Below, piece after piece: positions 57,001-64,000 of a DNA stretch of 64,000 nucleotides. How positions within the stretch are numbered: the stretch's first letter is position 1; each line of letters opens with the position of its first letter. The notes beneath the pieces are model-generated. The model saw only the letters and a list, made by a program, of their open reading frames with translations. It ran no database searches and was not told where the DNA came from. Both the position numbers and the translations under genes were made by a program. This DNA is from Massilia sp. W12 (GTDB taxonomy: Bacteria > Pseudomonadota > Gammaproteobacteria > Burkholderiales > Burkholderiaceae_D), in the NCBI RefSeq assembly GCF_037300705.1, contig NZ_CP147776.1, positions 310,001-374,000 of the forward strand, in the 5' to 3' direction.

Positions 57001-60000
57001 ATGTCTTTCCCTCCGCAACTGCCGGCGCAACCGATACAGCATCCTTTATTGCTGCAGCATTTGCGCACCGCCCTGGGCATCCAGGGGCATGCCCAATTAC
57101 AGCAAAAACTGAATCAATTACGTCTAAAAGGCGAGGGCGGCCTGGCCGATGGCCTGCAGTCGCTGCTGCTGGTGATGGAGCAATCGCTGCATCTGTTTGA
57201 GCGCCAACTGCAGGCGCAGCAACGGCGCGCCGACAGCCTGCAAGCCGAACTCGACGCCGGCATGCAGCAATTAGCGCATCTGGCGCGCAGCCTGGGTGAA
57301 CAAAATTTGCAGGGCGACTGCCAGCACCGCATCAGCCAGCTCGAACACGGCTTGCTCAAGCGCGAAACCGAGCAATTGGCCCTGCTCGCAGCCGAAGCGC
57401 GCAACCGGCGCATGCTGGAAGGCTTGCGCGAAATCGTCTTTCAAGCCAATGCGCGCGGCCATTGGACTTATCTGAACCCATCCTGGTTTGACATCACCGG
57501 CTTCACCATCAAAGAAAGCCTGGGCCAGCGCGCGCTTTCCTTTGTCCATCCGGAAGACCGCAAATCGCATCAAGCGCATTTGCAAGCACTGTTCCAGCGC
57601 GAAACCGACATGATGCGGCTGCACGTCCGCTTCGTCACCTACAAAGGCGATTACCGCTGGCTTGAAGTCTCGGCGCGCAGAATTGAAGATGAACGGGGCC
57701 GCATCACCGGCTTCACCGGCTCGCTTGTCGATATCACCGAGCAAAAAATGGCGCAAGACCAGCTCAAAGAAAGCGAAGAGCGCTTGCACCAGGCTCTGCT
57801 GGCCACCAACAGCTGCTTATGGGATTGGGATTTGGCGCAAGACGCGCCGTATGTCGATCCGCGCTGGTGGAAAAACCTGGGATACAACGCCCAGCATGCG
57901 GCGGAATTGCACTGGCGCACCCAGATTCACCCGGAAGATTGGCCGCGCTGGCAACAGCATCTGGATGAACACTTGAAGCGCCAGCGCAGCGAGCTGGATC
58001 TCGAATTGCGCTTCGCCAGCCGCGATGGCGGCTGGCGCCATGCCTCCCTGCGCGGCAAAGTGGTGCAATGGCGCGCCCGGCGCGCCTTGCGCCTGGCCGG
58101 CACCCTGCTCGATATCACCAGCCGCAAACAGGCGGAAGAGGCGGCCCAGCGGCAGCGCGAATTATCTGAACAGATTCTGGATCAATTGCCGATTTCGGTC
58201 TTTTTGAAAGACCGCGAAGGGCGCTTCGTGCGCATCAACCGCGCCTTTGCCGAACTCTCCAAATTGCAACGCGAAGAGATTCTCGGCAAACAGATAGATG
58301 AATTCAGCGCCCCGGCCTGGGCCAGCGCCTCACGCGATGAAGATGAGCAAGCCTGGCGCACGCGCCAACTGGTGACCACCGAGCGGCGCTTCCGCAATAC
58401 CGAGCCGCCGCTGGATTTGCAAATCAACCGCATCGTGATCGATATTGCGCCGGGCGAATCGTATCTGCTGGGCTTTTCGATTGATGTCACGGAACAGCGC
58501 GCGGTGCGCGAAGCGCTGCAGCGCGCAGTCGAAAACGCCCAGGCCGCCAGCCACGCCAAGAGCGAATTTCTGGCGAATATGAGCCATGAGATCCGCACCC
58601 CGATGAATGGCATCATCGGCATGACCGAGCTGGCGCTGGAAACCACCCTGACGCGCGAAGTGCGCGAATATCTGACCCTGGTCAAAGGCTCCGCCGACGC
58701 CTTGCTGATCATCATCAACGACATTCTGGATTTCTCCAAAATCGAAGCCGGCAAACTCGATATCGAAGACGTCGCCTTTGATTTAAAAAAGCTGGTGATG
58801 GAAAGCGCCAAAACCATGTCTTTGCGCGCGCACGAAAAAGAACTCGAATTGCTGTGCGAATTTCCCGACACCCTGCCCAGCCATGTGCGCGGCGATCCGG
58901 GCCGCTTGCGCCAGGTCTTGTTAAACCTGCTCGGCAATGCGGTGAAATTCACCCATCGCGGCGAGATCGTCCTGTCACTGCGCCCGGCCCTGAGCGCAGA
59001 TGGACGCAACTTGATCGAATTTGAAGTGCGCGACAGCGGCATCGGCATCGCCCACGATAAACAGGAATTGATCTTTGAAGCGTTTTCCCAGGTGGACGGC
59101 TCCACCACCCGGCAATACGGAGGCACCGGGCTGGGGCTGACCATTTGCAAACGCCTGGTCAAACTGATGCAAGGCAATATCGAAGTTGAAAGCGAACCGG
59201 GCGCAGGCAGTATTTTCCGCTTCACGATTCCGCTGCACTATGTGGGCGAAGCCGGCGGCATGCTGCCTTTGGAGCAGCTGCAGGGACAGGCCGTGCTCAT
59301 CATCGATAGCGACAGCAAACAACGCCGCTTTGCCGCCGACACCCTGACCGATGCCGGGCTGGTGGTGTCGGAATGCGCCAATATCGCCGCCGGCCTGACC
59401 TGGCTGTCGAGCCAGCCGCCGCCCGCCTTCATCCTGCTGGGACACAGCGAAGGGCAGGATGGGATTGCCCATGCGCAGCAAATTTTGCGCAGCAATCACC
59501 CGCCGCCGCTGATGATTGAGCTGCCGGACTCTGAAGAATACGACCGCGCCGAACTGGCCGGGATCGATATGATTTTGGTGCGCCCGCTGCAAGGCGGCGA
59601 ATTGCTGGAAGGCGTGCGCCAATTGCTGGGCCGCGTCAACCAGGCCAACGCCGCCGGCGCAGGCCATAGCGCGCAGCTGGAAAACGCCGCGCATCAGGGC
59701 GCCAGCATGCAAATTTTGCTGGCTGAAGATAATCTGGTGAATCAGCGCCTGGCCTTGCGCCTGATCGAGCGGCTGGGCCACCATGCGACCCTGGTTGATA
59801 ATGGGCTGGCGGTGGTGCAGCGCGCCACCAGCGAACGCTATGACGTGATTTTGATGGATTTGCAAATGCCCGGGCTGGATGGTTTGGCGGCGACGCGCCA
59901 GATCCGCGCCTGGGAAGCGCAACATGGCGGCCATGTGCCCATCATCGCCATGACCGCGCGCGCCATGCAGGGCGACCGCGAACGCTGCTTCGCCGCCGGC

Positions 60001-60465
60001 ATGGATGACTATCTGTCCAAACCGGTGCACAGCGCGCGCCTGCGCCAGATGCTGGAACACTATCAGGGACAGGCGCAGCGCTGCGCCCCGGATCAGGTGC
60101 TGCAATGGCGCCATGCTTTGCAAAGGTTGGATGGCGAAGCCGAATTATTGCTCGAATTAGCCGCGATCTTTTTAAAAGACGGCCCGCAACTCTTGCTGCG
60201 CTTGCAGGAAGCCCTGATGCGCGGCGAACACGCCACCGTCTCCGCAGAAGTGCACAGCCTGCGCGGCGCACTGGTGAATTTCGGCGCCCAGCAAGCGCTG
60301 GCGCAAACCGACCGCCTGGGACAGGCCATCAAGCACGGCGAAAATATCGACGATTTGCTGGAAATCACCGATGAATTGGAAGTCGCCCTGCACGATGTGT
60401 ACAGCGCCTTGCAAAGCCTGATCGAAAGCGGGGCGCAAGCGCTGTTGCGCGATGTGCGTCACTGA
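57001..60465 (+). CDS. Hybrid sensor histidine kinase with PAS, two receiver and Hpt domains
   Basis: 1154 residues, no transmembrane segment, so a cytoplasmic sensor. N-terminal coiled coil to about 140, then three PAS/PAC domains (about 145-255, 265-375, 385-500; for example the closing motif FTGSLVDITEQK). H-box FLANMSHEIRTPMNG with phospho-His529; ATPase with LLNLLGNAVKFTHRG, VRDSGIGIA and GGTGLGLTICKRLV. First receiver (from about 761) is degenerate: the Asp site reads LLGHSEG and the Lys is Arg (VRP). Second receiver (from 903) is intact, with Asp953 (ILMDLQMPGLDG) and YLSKP. A C-terminal Hpt carries EVHSLRGAL with His1085. This layout matches BarA/ArcB-type phosphorelays. Probably signals to the adjacent HD-GYP regulator; the stimulus is unknown. 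Confidence 0.94.
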   Translation: MSFPPQLPAQPIQHPLLLQHLRTALGIQGHAQLQQKLNQLRLKGEGGLADGLQSLLLVMEQSLHLFERQLQAQQRRADSLQAELDAGMQQLAHLARSLGEQNLQGDCQHRISQLEHGLLKRETEQLALLAAEARNRRMLEGLREIVFQANARGHWTYLNPSWFDITGFTIKESLGQRALSFVHPEDRKSHQAHLQALFQRETDMMRLHVRFVTYKGDYRWLEVSARRIEDERGRITGFTGSLVDITEQKMAQDQLKESEERLHQALLATNSCLWDWDLAQDAPYVDPRWWKNLGYNAQHAAELHWRTQIHPEDWPRWQQHLDEHLKRQRSELDLELRFASRDGGWRHASLRGKVVQWRARRALRLAGTLLDITSRKQAEEAAQRQRELSEQILDQLPISVFLKDREGRFVRINRAFAELSKLQREEILGKQIDEFSAPAWASASRDEDEQAWRTRQLVTTERRFRNTEPPLDLQINRIVIDIAPGESYLLGFSIDVTEQRAVREALQRAVENAQAASHAKSEFLANMSHEIRTPMNGIIGMTELALETTLTREVREYLTLVKGSADALLIIINDILDFSKIEAGKLDIEDVAFDLKKLVMESAKTMSLRAHEKELELLCEFPDTLPSHVRGDPGRLRQVLLNLLGNAVKFTHRGEIVLSLRPALSADGRNLIEFEVRDSGIGIAHDKQELIFEAFSQVDGSTTRQYGGTGLGLTICKRLVKLMQGNIEVESEPGAGSIFRFTIPLHYVGEAGGMLPLEQLQGQAVLIIDSDSKQRRFAADTLTDAGLVVSECANIAAGLTWLSSQPPPAFILLGHSEGQDGIAHAQQILRSNHPPPLMIELPDSEEYDRAELAGIDMILVRPLQGGELLEGVRQLLGRVNQANAAGAGHSAQLENAAHQGASMQILLAEDNLVNQRLALRLIERLGHHATLVDNGLAVVQRATSERYDVILMDLQMPGLDGLAATRQIRAWEAQHGGHVPIIAMTARAMQGDRERCFAAGMDDYLSKPVHSARLRQMLEHYQGQAQRCAPDQVLQWRHALQRLDGEAELLLELAAIFLKDGPQLLLRLQEALMRGEHATVSAEVHSLRGALVNFGAQQALAQTDRLGQAIKHGENIDDLLEITDELEVALHDVYSALQSLIESGAQALLRDVRH

Positions 60466-60769
60466 GAAGAATCGGCAGGTAACAGGCCTATTTCAGCACT
60501 TGTTTGAGTGCATTGACGCTGTTTCGTTGACAAAAGCTATCCGGCCCCTGCAGTTTTTTCGCGGCAAATCTCTAAGTAAAGCAAGTTGCTGGCAAGCGAT
60601 TGCCGAGGCGGGGATGAATGCGCCATTTCCATACGGAAAGTTTAAAAATACAAATAACCGCGCTGTTTGATTATGTTATGATGCCCGCTTTCATGGCATT
60701 TTATTCATTTTTTCAAGCCATAACTTGTCTTTTAATCCCTTCCACATAGACGCCTGTTTGGAGCGTGTT
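60466..60769. other. 304-bp intergenic region before the M35-type peptidase gene
   Basis: AT content rises towards the right. A possible -10 box TATGAT (60677-60682) is seen without a clear -35, and a TTGACA (60527-60532) without a matching -10. No gene or hairpin stands out. Confidence 0.4.
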
Positions 60770-61870
60770 ATGCAAGCAGATTTTCATGCAGATTCCATAT
60801 TAACCCGCAGTTTTTCCCAGGAAATGAGCGACGCCGCCGCCTGTTTGAAAGCCGGCGGTTTTGATCCCGGCCAACAAGACCTCATCAAGCGCCTGGCCAA
60901 AGCGCTCGCTGATGACGGCCCCCACCCTGCCTACGCCGGCGCATTCGACGATTGGCGCAAGCGTAAGCATTACCACTACAAACGGAATTTTTTGCTGCGT
61001 TATCAACCGCATTTGGCGCATGGGGCAGATGGCGTGTTGATCGCAACGGGCGAGCTGAAATCTGGCAAAGCGCCGAAAGATGACCGCAAGTTCCGCCGAA
61101 AAATCGCTGCGCTGTGCTTTGCCCAGCATTTTTTTCTGGAAGCGCGCTATGGCGATCATCATATTTGGGTGTTGGATTTGCCTTTCATTTACAAAGACTG
61201 GCCCAGCATACAAATTGCAAAAGCAAATCCCGGACAAATTGATACCTTGATCAAGTTAAGCGAGGGGCGTCTGGAAGAAAAACACCGTGAGCAACTCGGC
61301 CAAGCTGTCACCCATGCCGCCGCCTATACCGAAAAAGCACACGCCATGTTGTCACAAGCCCAGCCCGGCAATCGGGCATGGGAAATCCTCAAGTGCTGGT
61401 TTGCCGATGAAGAAACCAGCGACGCCATGTTGCAAAAATTCATTGGCGAGATGATGAGCGGCTTGCGTAAGTTCATTAATGTCTTGCGCTCGAACAAGAT
61501 TGTGTTGTTGGATCATCCACGTTTACGCGGTGAGGTGCAGACTGAATATGATCAGCAATTTTTTAATGCGGAAGCCTTTGTTTTTAAGGGCAATGATCCG
61601 GTATCAGCTATCTACATCCAACAAGTGTTGTTTAAAGAAAACCCAATCGTCAAAGGGCCGCGCAACTTCGCCCGTTTGCTGATTCATGAAATCGCTCACC
61701 GGGAGTTAAAAACTGCAGACCATAAATCCGCAGTAGATGGCATCAAACCGACGAAAAGCCGCTTGCCATTTGTAAAAACCAGCACCAATAGTGACAGCTG
61801 GGCCTATTGTGTGATGAATTTAGCGGATATGCTCACGCCACTGGAAATCGCCCGGGCGCGGATTAATTGA
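60770..61870 (+). CDS. Probable Aspzincin (M35-type) metallopeptidase
   Basis: 366 residues from the ATG at 60770, preceded at 6 nt by GGAG. An in-frame TTG at 60725 is possible but has no better site. The C-terminal third has HEIAHREL (His306, Glu307, His310), Asp317 or Asp323 as candidate third ligand, and NSDSWAY (340-346). The combination HExxH...D...NADSYAY-like is the signature of Aspzincin M35 endopeptidases, which often cut next to lysine. The N-terminal 290 residues match nothing I recognise. No signal peptide. In proteobacteria such domains occur in secreted effectors, so a toxin role with the next gene as partner is plausible but inferred. Confidence 0.75.
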   Translation: MQADFHADSILTRSFSQEMSDAAACLKAGGFDPGQQDLIKRLAKALADDGPHPAYAGAFDDWRKRKHYHYKRNFLLRYQPHLAHGADGVLIATGELKSGKAPKDDRKFRRKIAALCFAQHFFLEARYGDHHIWVLDLPFIYKDWPSIQIAKANPGQIDTLIKLSEGRLEEKHREQLGQAVTHAAAYTEKAHAMLSQAQPGNRAWEILKCWFADEETSDAMLQKFIGEMMSGLRKFINVLRSNKIVLLDHPRLRGEVQTEYDQQFFNAEAFVFKGNDPVSAIYIQQVLFKENPIVKGPRNFARLLIHEIAHRELKTADHKSAVDGIKPTKSRLPFVKTSTNSDSWAYCVMNLADMLTPLEIARARIN

Positions 61871-61883
61871 GAAGGGAAAAGAT

Positions 61884-62684
61884 ATGGTGAGCCGAATCAG
61901 CCGGGAAATCGCTCCTTTGGAGAAGGACGGGATACGTTATGAAGAAATCCGCATTGAGTCCTATGAGCCGCTTGAGCGACGCAGCGGCTGGATGCGCGCC
62001 AGAGACATCGCCAGCGACAATGTGCTGTGGGAAGTGCAGGTTTATGCCGTCTCATATGATGAAACATTGAGCGAAGCTTTAGGGCTTCCCACAGGGCCGG
62101 CCATCCACGATTGCTTCTTTGAGCGCTTTCGCTGGATGACGGATCAACAACACATCTTGATTGAAAACCAATTCCATCGCCGCTATCTGGTCAACATCCA
62201 CACACGCGCAGTGCGCCCGGCGACGGATGATGATTTTGCGCCAGAGCAAATTTATCAGCGCCGCAAACCAACGTGGGTTGCACCGGTTATTTGCAGAAAT
62301 ACAATGTATTACCACGACTTGCAGATGTTTTTTTACGACTATCCGGCGCCTGACTATAGTGTTTTAATAGGCATAGATATTAAAACTAATAAGCGCGTTG
62401 TATATGAAAAAATATACACCATCCCTTTGCGGGACGACCTCGAACATCACGTCCCTGAATCGTATTTTGTTGCACTGGATGTCATGCCAGGAGGACGTGA
62501 TTTGTACATCAAAAACCAAGACAATGAAGCGTACTTCTTCGATGTTCGCGAACGCCGTGTGTGGGCTTGCCCTTCCGATGTTTTACCTAGCTTTTATTAC
62601 GATCAAGTGCGCCGCCACTGGCGCGCACGCCTGCGCTTTTTCTTCATCGACATCTGGGATTGGATCACGCGGCGGCGCTATTGA
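61884..62684 (+). CDS. Hypothetical protein following the M35-type peptidase gene
   Basis: 266 residues; GAAGGGA precedes the ATG and the gene begins 13 bp after the peptidase stop, so the two are almost certainly co-transcribed. No recognised domain. The protein is soluble and rich in aromatic residues and Arg, Asp and Glu. The strand-like character (ILIENQFHRRYLVNIHTRAV, LDVMPGGRDLYIKNQDNEAY) suggests a beta-rich, possibly propeller-like fold. Tight linkage to a putative peptidase effector suggests an immunity or chaperone role; this is inference only. Confidence 0.7.
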   Translation: MVSRISREIAPLEKDGIRYEEIRIESYEPLERRSGWMRARDIASDNVLWEVQVYAVSYDETLSEALGLPTGPAIHDCFFERFRWMTDQQHILIENQFHRRYLVNIHTRAVRPATDDDFAPEQIYQRRKPTWVAPVICRNTMYYHDLQMFFYDYPAPDYSVLIGIDIKTNKRVVYEKIYTIPLRDDLEHHVPESYFVALDVMPGGRDLYIKNQDNEAYFFDVRERRVWACPSDVLPSFYYDQVRRHWRARLRFFFIDIWDWITRRRY

Positions 62685-62732
62685 TTTGAGCGCCAAGTCC
62701 TGGAAGGCGTTTACTTATTCACCCCTGAAAAC

Positions 62733-63026
62733 ATGATGCGTGCGTTCCGCGATCAACGTGACGCAATACCGGTCATGCATGCGAGCGAAGTGAAGATTTT
62801 GGATCTCTTGATGCGTGAGCCGGATATGGAAAACAGCGAACTGGCGCCGCGCGTGAAGCTTTCTTACGGACGGGTGAAAAATGTGATGACGGGCTTGCTC
62901 AATAAGTTTGGCGTCAGTAACCGGCATCAATTGGTGTATGAGGCAAAGCGGCGCGGTTACTTCCCCGGCATGCCGCTTGAAAAATTGTACCAATATACCG
63001 GCGTGCAGCGCACCAGGCAGGCATGA
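62733..63026 (+). CDS. Stand-alone LuxR-type helix-turn-helix protein
   Basis: 97 residues. Residues about 15-75 fit the GerE/LuxR HTH: HASEVKILDLLM, a first helix, then VKLSYGRVKNVMTGLLNKFGVSNRHQLVYEA, close to the usual TVKxHxxxIxxKLGVxxR ending. There is no receiver or ligand domain, so it resembles small GerE-like regulators. ATGs at 62733 and 62736 are both possible; no strong ribosome binding site is seen. It may control the neighbouring accessory genes. Confidence 0.7.
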   Translation: MMRAFRDQRDAIPVMHASEVKILDLLMREPDMENSELAPRVKLSYGRVKNVMTGLLNKFGVSNRHQLVYEAKRRGYFPGMPLEKLYQYTGVQRTRQA

Positions 63027-63051
63027 AGGAGCAAATCCAGTATGGCAGATG

Positions 63052-63089
63052 GGGGAGAGCAGTACAGCAGCCACTGTACTGCTCTCCCC
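63052..63089. repeat. Perfect 16-bp inverted repeat
   Basis: GGGGAGAGCAGTACAG and CTGTACTGCTCTCCCC pair around a 6-nt loop. There is no T-run on either side. It lies between the LuxR-type gene and the tandem gene pair. Confidence 0.85.
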
Positions 63090-63220
63090 ACATCACTTGT
63101 AGCCAGGTGTAATCATCTGTATTGGCCGGTAATGGCAATACAGTTTGCGGCTGATGATAATGGCAACACTTCGCAAGCGCCTATGGCTTGTGAGCAATAG
63201 CCCAAACTGGAGAAGCATAG

Positions 63221-63811
63221 ATGACAACCCTCGCCTCACGACAAACCGCACTTGGTGATTATGTGTATTTTTTTACCAGCCCGCAGGAGAATACGCGCGA
63301 TTGCGCGATTCTGGCGCATGCCGCCTGTGTGCAGGGGCGTTATTTCGATTTGCCAGTCGGGGTGACGATGAAATTCGCCGTGGCTGCAGGCCAAAAGAAT
63401 GGCATGCCTCAGGGGCCGATTGGCAGTGCGATGGGCATCACGCCATCGCCATTCACGAAAGACCGGCTCAATCTTACCGCTGGCGGTCACCGCTGCCTGG
63501 ATCAGGTGCTGGGCAAAATTCTGGGTTCGCACTGGTCTGATGAAAAAACCCGCGCAGATGGGGAATATTATGAGTTGCTGCAAGACCAAATGATGGACAA
63601 CGCCAGGCAGGGCAAATTTTGGACGCCGCATATTGTCGTCATCCGCAATCGCAAAAAACTCTTCAGCAATGACTATATCTGGCTGAGCAAAGTCATCAGC
63701 CTGGTGCGGGCGCATGACGCCAACGTCTCCCAATTCTATTCCCTGGGTTGCCGGGGCTATGAAGGGGGGCGCACGGCGCGTCAGGCGGGGGCGCAAGCCT
63801 ATCAGGGTTAA
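63221..63811 (+). CDS. Hypothetical protein, first of a tandem paralogous pair
   Basis: 196 residues; GGAGA 8 nt before the ATG. The N-terminal 60 residues (ALGDYVYFFTSPQ, DCAILAHAACVQGRYFDLPVGVTMKF) align with the start of the next gene, including the spacing of the I(L/M)AH and (L/V)P(V/A)G elements. The C-terminal half has TPHIVVIRNRKKLF and ends GYEGGRTARQ. The IxAHG...F.VP.G.. pattern loosely recalls the putative adhesin Stv-type domain; I hold this at low confidence. No signal peptide or membrane helix. Confidence 0.65.
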   Translation: MTTLASRQTALGDYVYFFTSPQENTRDCAILAHAACVQGRYFDLPVGVTMKFAVAAGQKNGMPQGPIGSAMGITPSPFTKDRLNLTAGGHRCLDQVLGKILGSHWSDEKTRADGEYYELLQDQMMDNARQGKFWTPHIVVIRNRKKLFSNDYIWLSKVISLVRAHDANVSQFYSLGCRGYEGGRTARQAGAQAYQG

Positions 63812-63831
63812 GGCAAGCACAGGAGCCAGTC

Positions 63832-64000
63832 ATGGAATGCAATCTCATCAATGCGTGGACGGCGTTGGGCAATGGCGTCTTGTTTTGTGCAAGCCCGCAA
63901 GCGCAGGTGGAGTCTTGCGTCATCATGGCGCATGGCGTCAGTCTGGCCGGCCACAGTTTTCATGTGCCAGCCGGCATCCGCCTGCAATTGCCGGATGGCG
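63832..64000 (+). CDS. Hypothetical protein, second of the tandem pair (3' part outside the window)
   Basis: Only the first 56 codons are visible. The ATG follows AGGAG (63821-63825) and starts 20 bp after the previous gene. The protein begins MECNLINAWTALGNGVLF, then CVIMAHGVSLAGHSFHVPAG, matching the previous gene in layout (ALG.(Y/G)V.F..SPQ, CxIxAH, VPAG). So a tandem duplication, possibly with divergent specificity. Confidence 0.7.
   Translation, partial: MECNLINAWTALGNGVLFCASPQAQVESCVIMAHGVSLAGHSFHVPAGIRLQLPDG

Noticed and set aside
60725-60769. TTG start 15 codons upstream for the M35-type peptidase
   Set aside because: The ATG at 60770 has a well-spaced GGAG, and the added residues show no conserved feature. 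The TTG remains possible.

Overview
The window looks like a chromosomal segment of a betaproteobacterium, probably Burkholderiales and perhaps Oxalobacteraceae. This is an inference from the GC-rich coding style and from the glycolytic/purine run pgk-pyk-fba-purC followed by tsaC. No rRNA, tRNA, CRISPR array or transposase gene was seen.

Layout. (1) 1-4838: the 5' end of a TRIC/UPF0126 channel gene on the minus strand; then a 966-residue P-loop NTPase-like protein ending in eleven PPR-like repeats, seven of them nearly identical; then a two-helix membrane protein. Two REP palindromes in inverted orientation flank the membrane protein gene, and the first supplies the last codons of the PPR gene. 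(2) 4939-14242: housekeeping genes, namely the azlCD exporter, pgk, pyk, fba, purC and tsaC, then a secreted GDSL lipoprotein and an OmpW-like porin. (3) 14471-51977: a 37-kb cluster of one RTX remnant and four giant RTX proteins (2757, 3222, 3662 and 2276 residues). Each giant protein has eight RTX/HCBP-related modules followed by a tandem array of 175-residue (525-bp) units numbering 6, 6, 8 and 4. Three of the four begin with an M23/LytM-like domain that has lost most of its zinc ligands. Three have matching TTGACA-N17-(TNTAAT-like) promoters at similar positions. All end in a type I secretion-like C-terminus, but no type I exporter genes lie in the window. (4) 52088-60465: a class 3 lipase, then (minus strand) glutaryl-CoA dehydrogenase and a flavin reductase, then (plus strand) msrA, an HD-GYP response regulator and a large hybrid sensor kinase. 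(5) 60770-64000: an accessory-looking stretch with a probable Aspzincin (M35-type) metallopeptidase, an unknown partner gene, a stand-alone LuxR-type HTH protein, and two tandem related genes of unknown function, the second cut by the window end.

Two systems stand out. The first is a STAND-like NTPase whose sensor region appears to be a PPR array varying mainly at the residues that set RNA-base choice in plant PPR proteins, next to a possible membrane effector. The second is the RTX cluster: its N-terminal modules have diverged between paralogues while keeping the same number, and its C-terminal arrays are homogenised and differ by whole 525-bp units.
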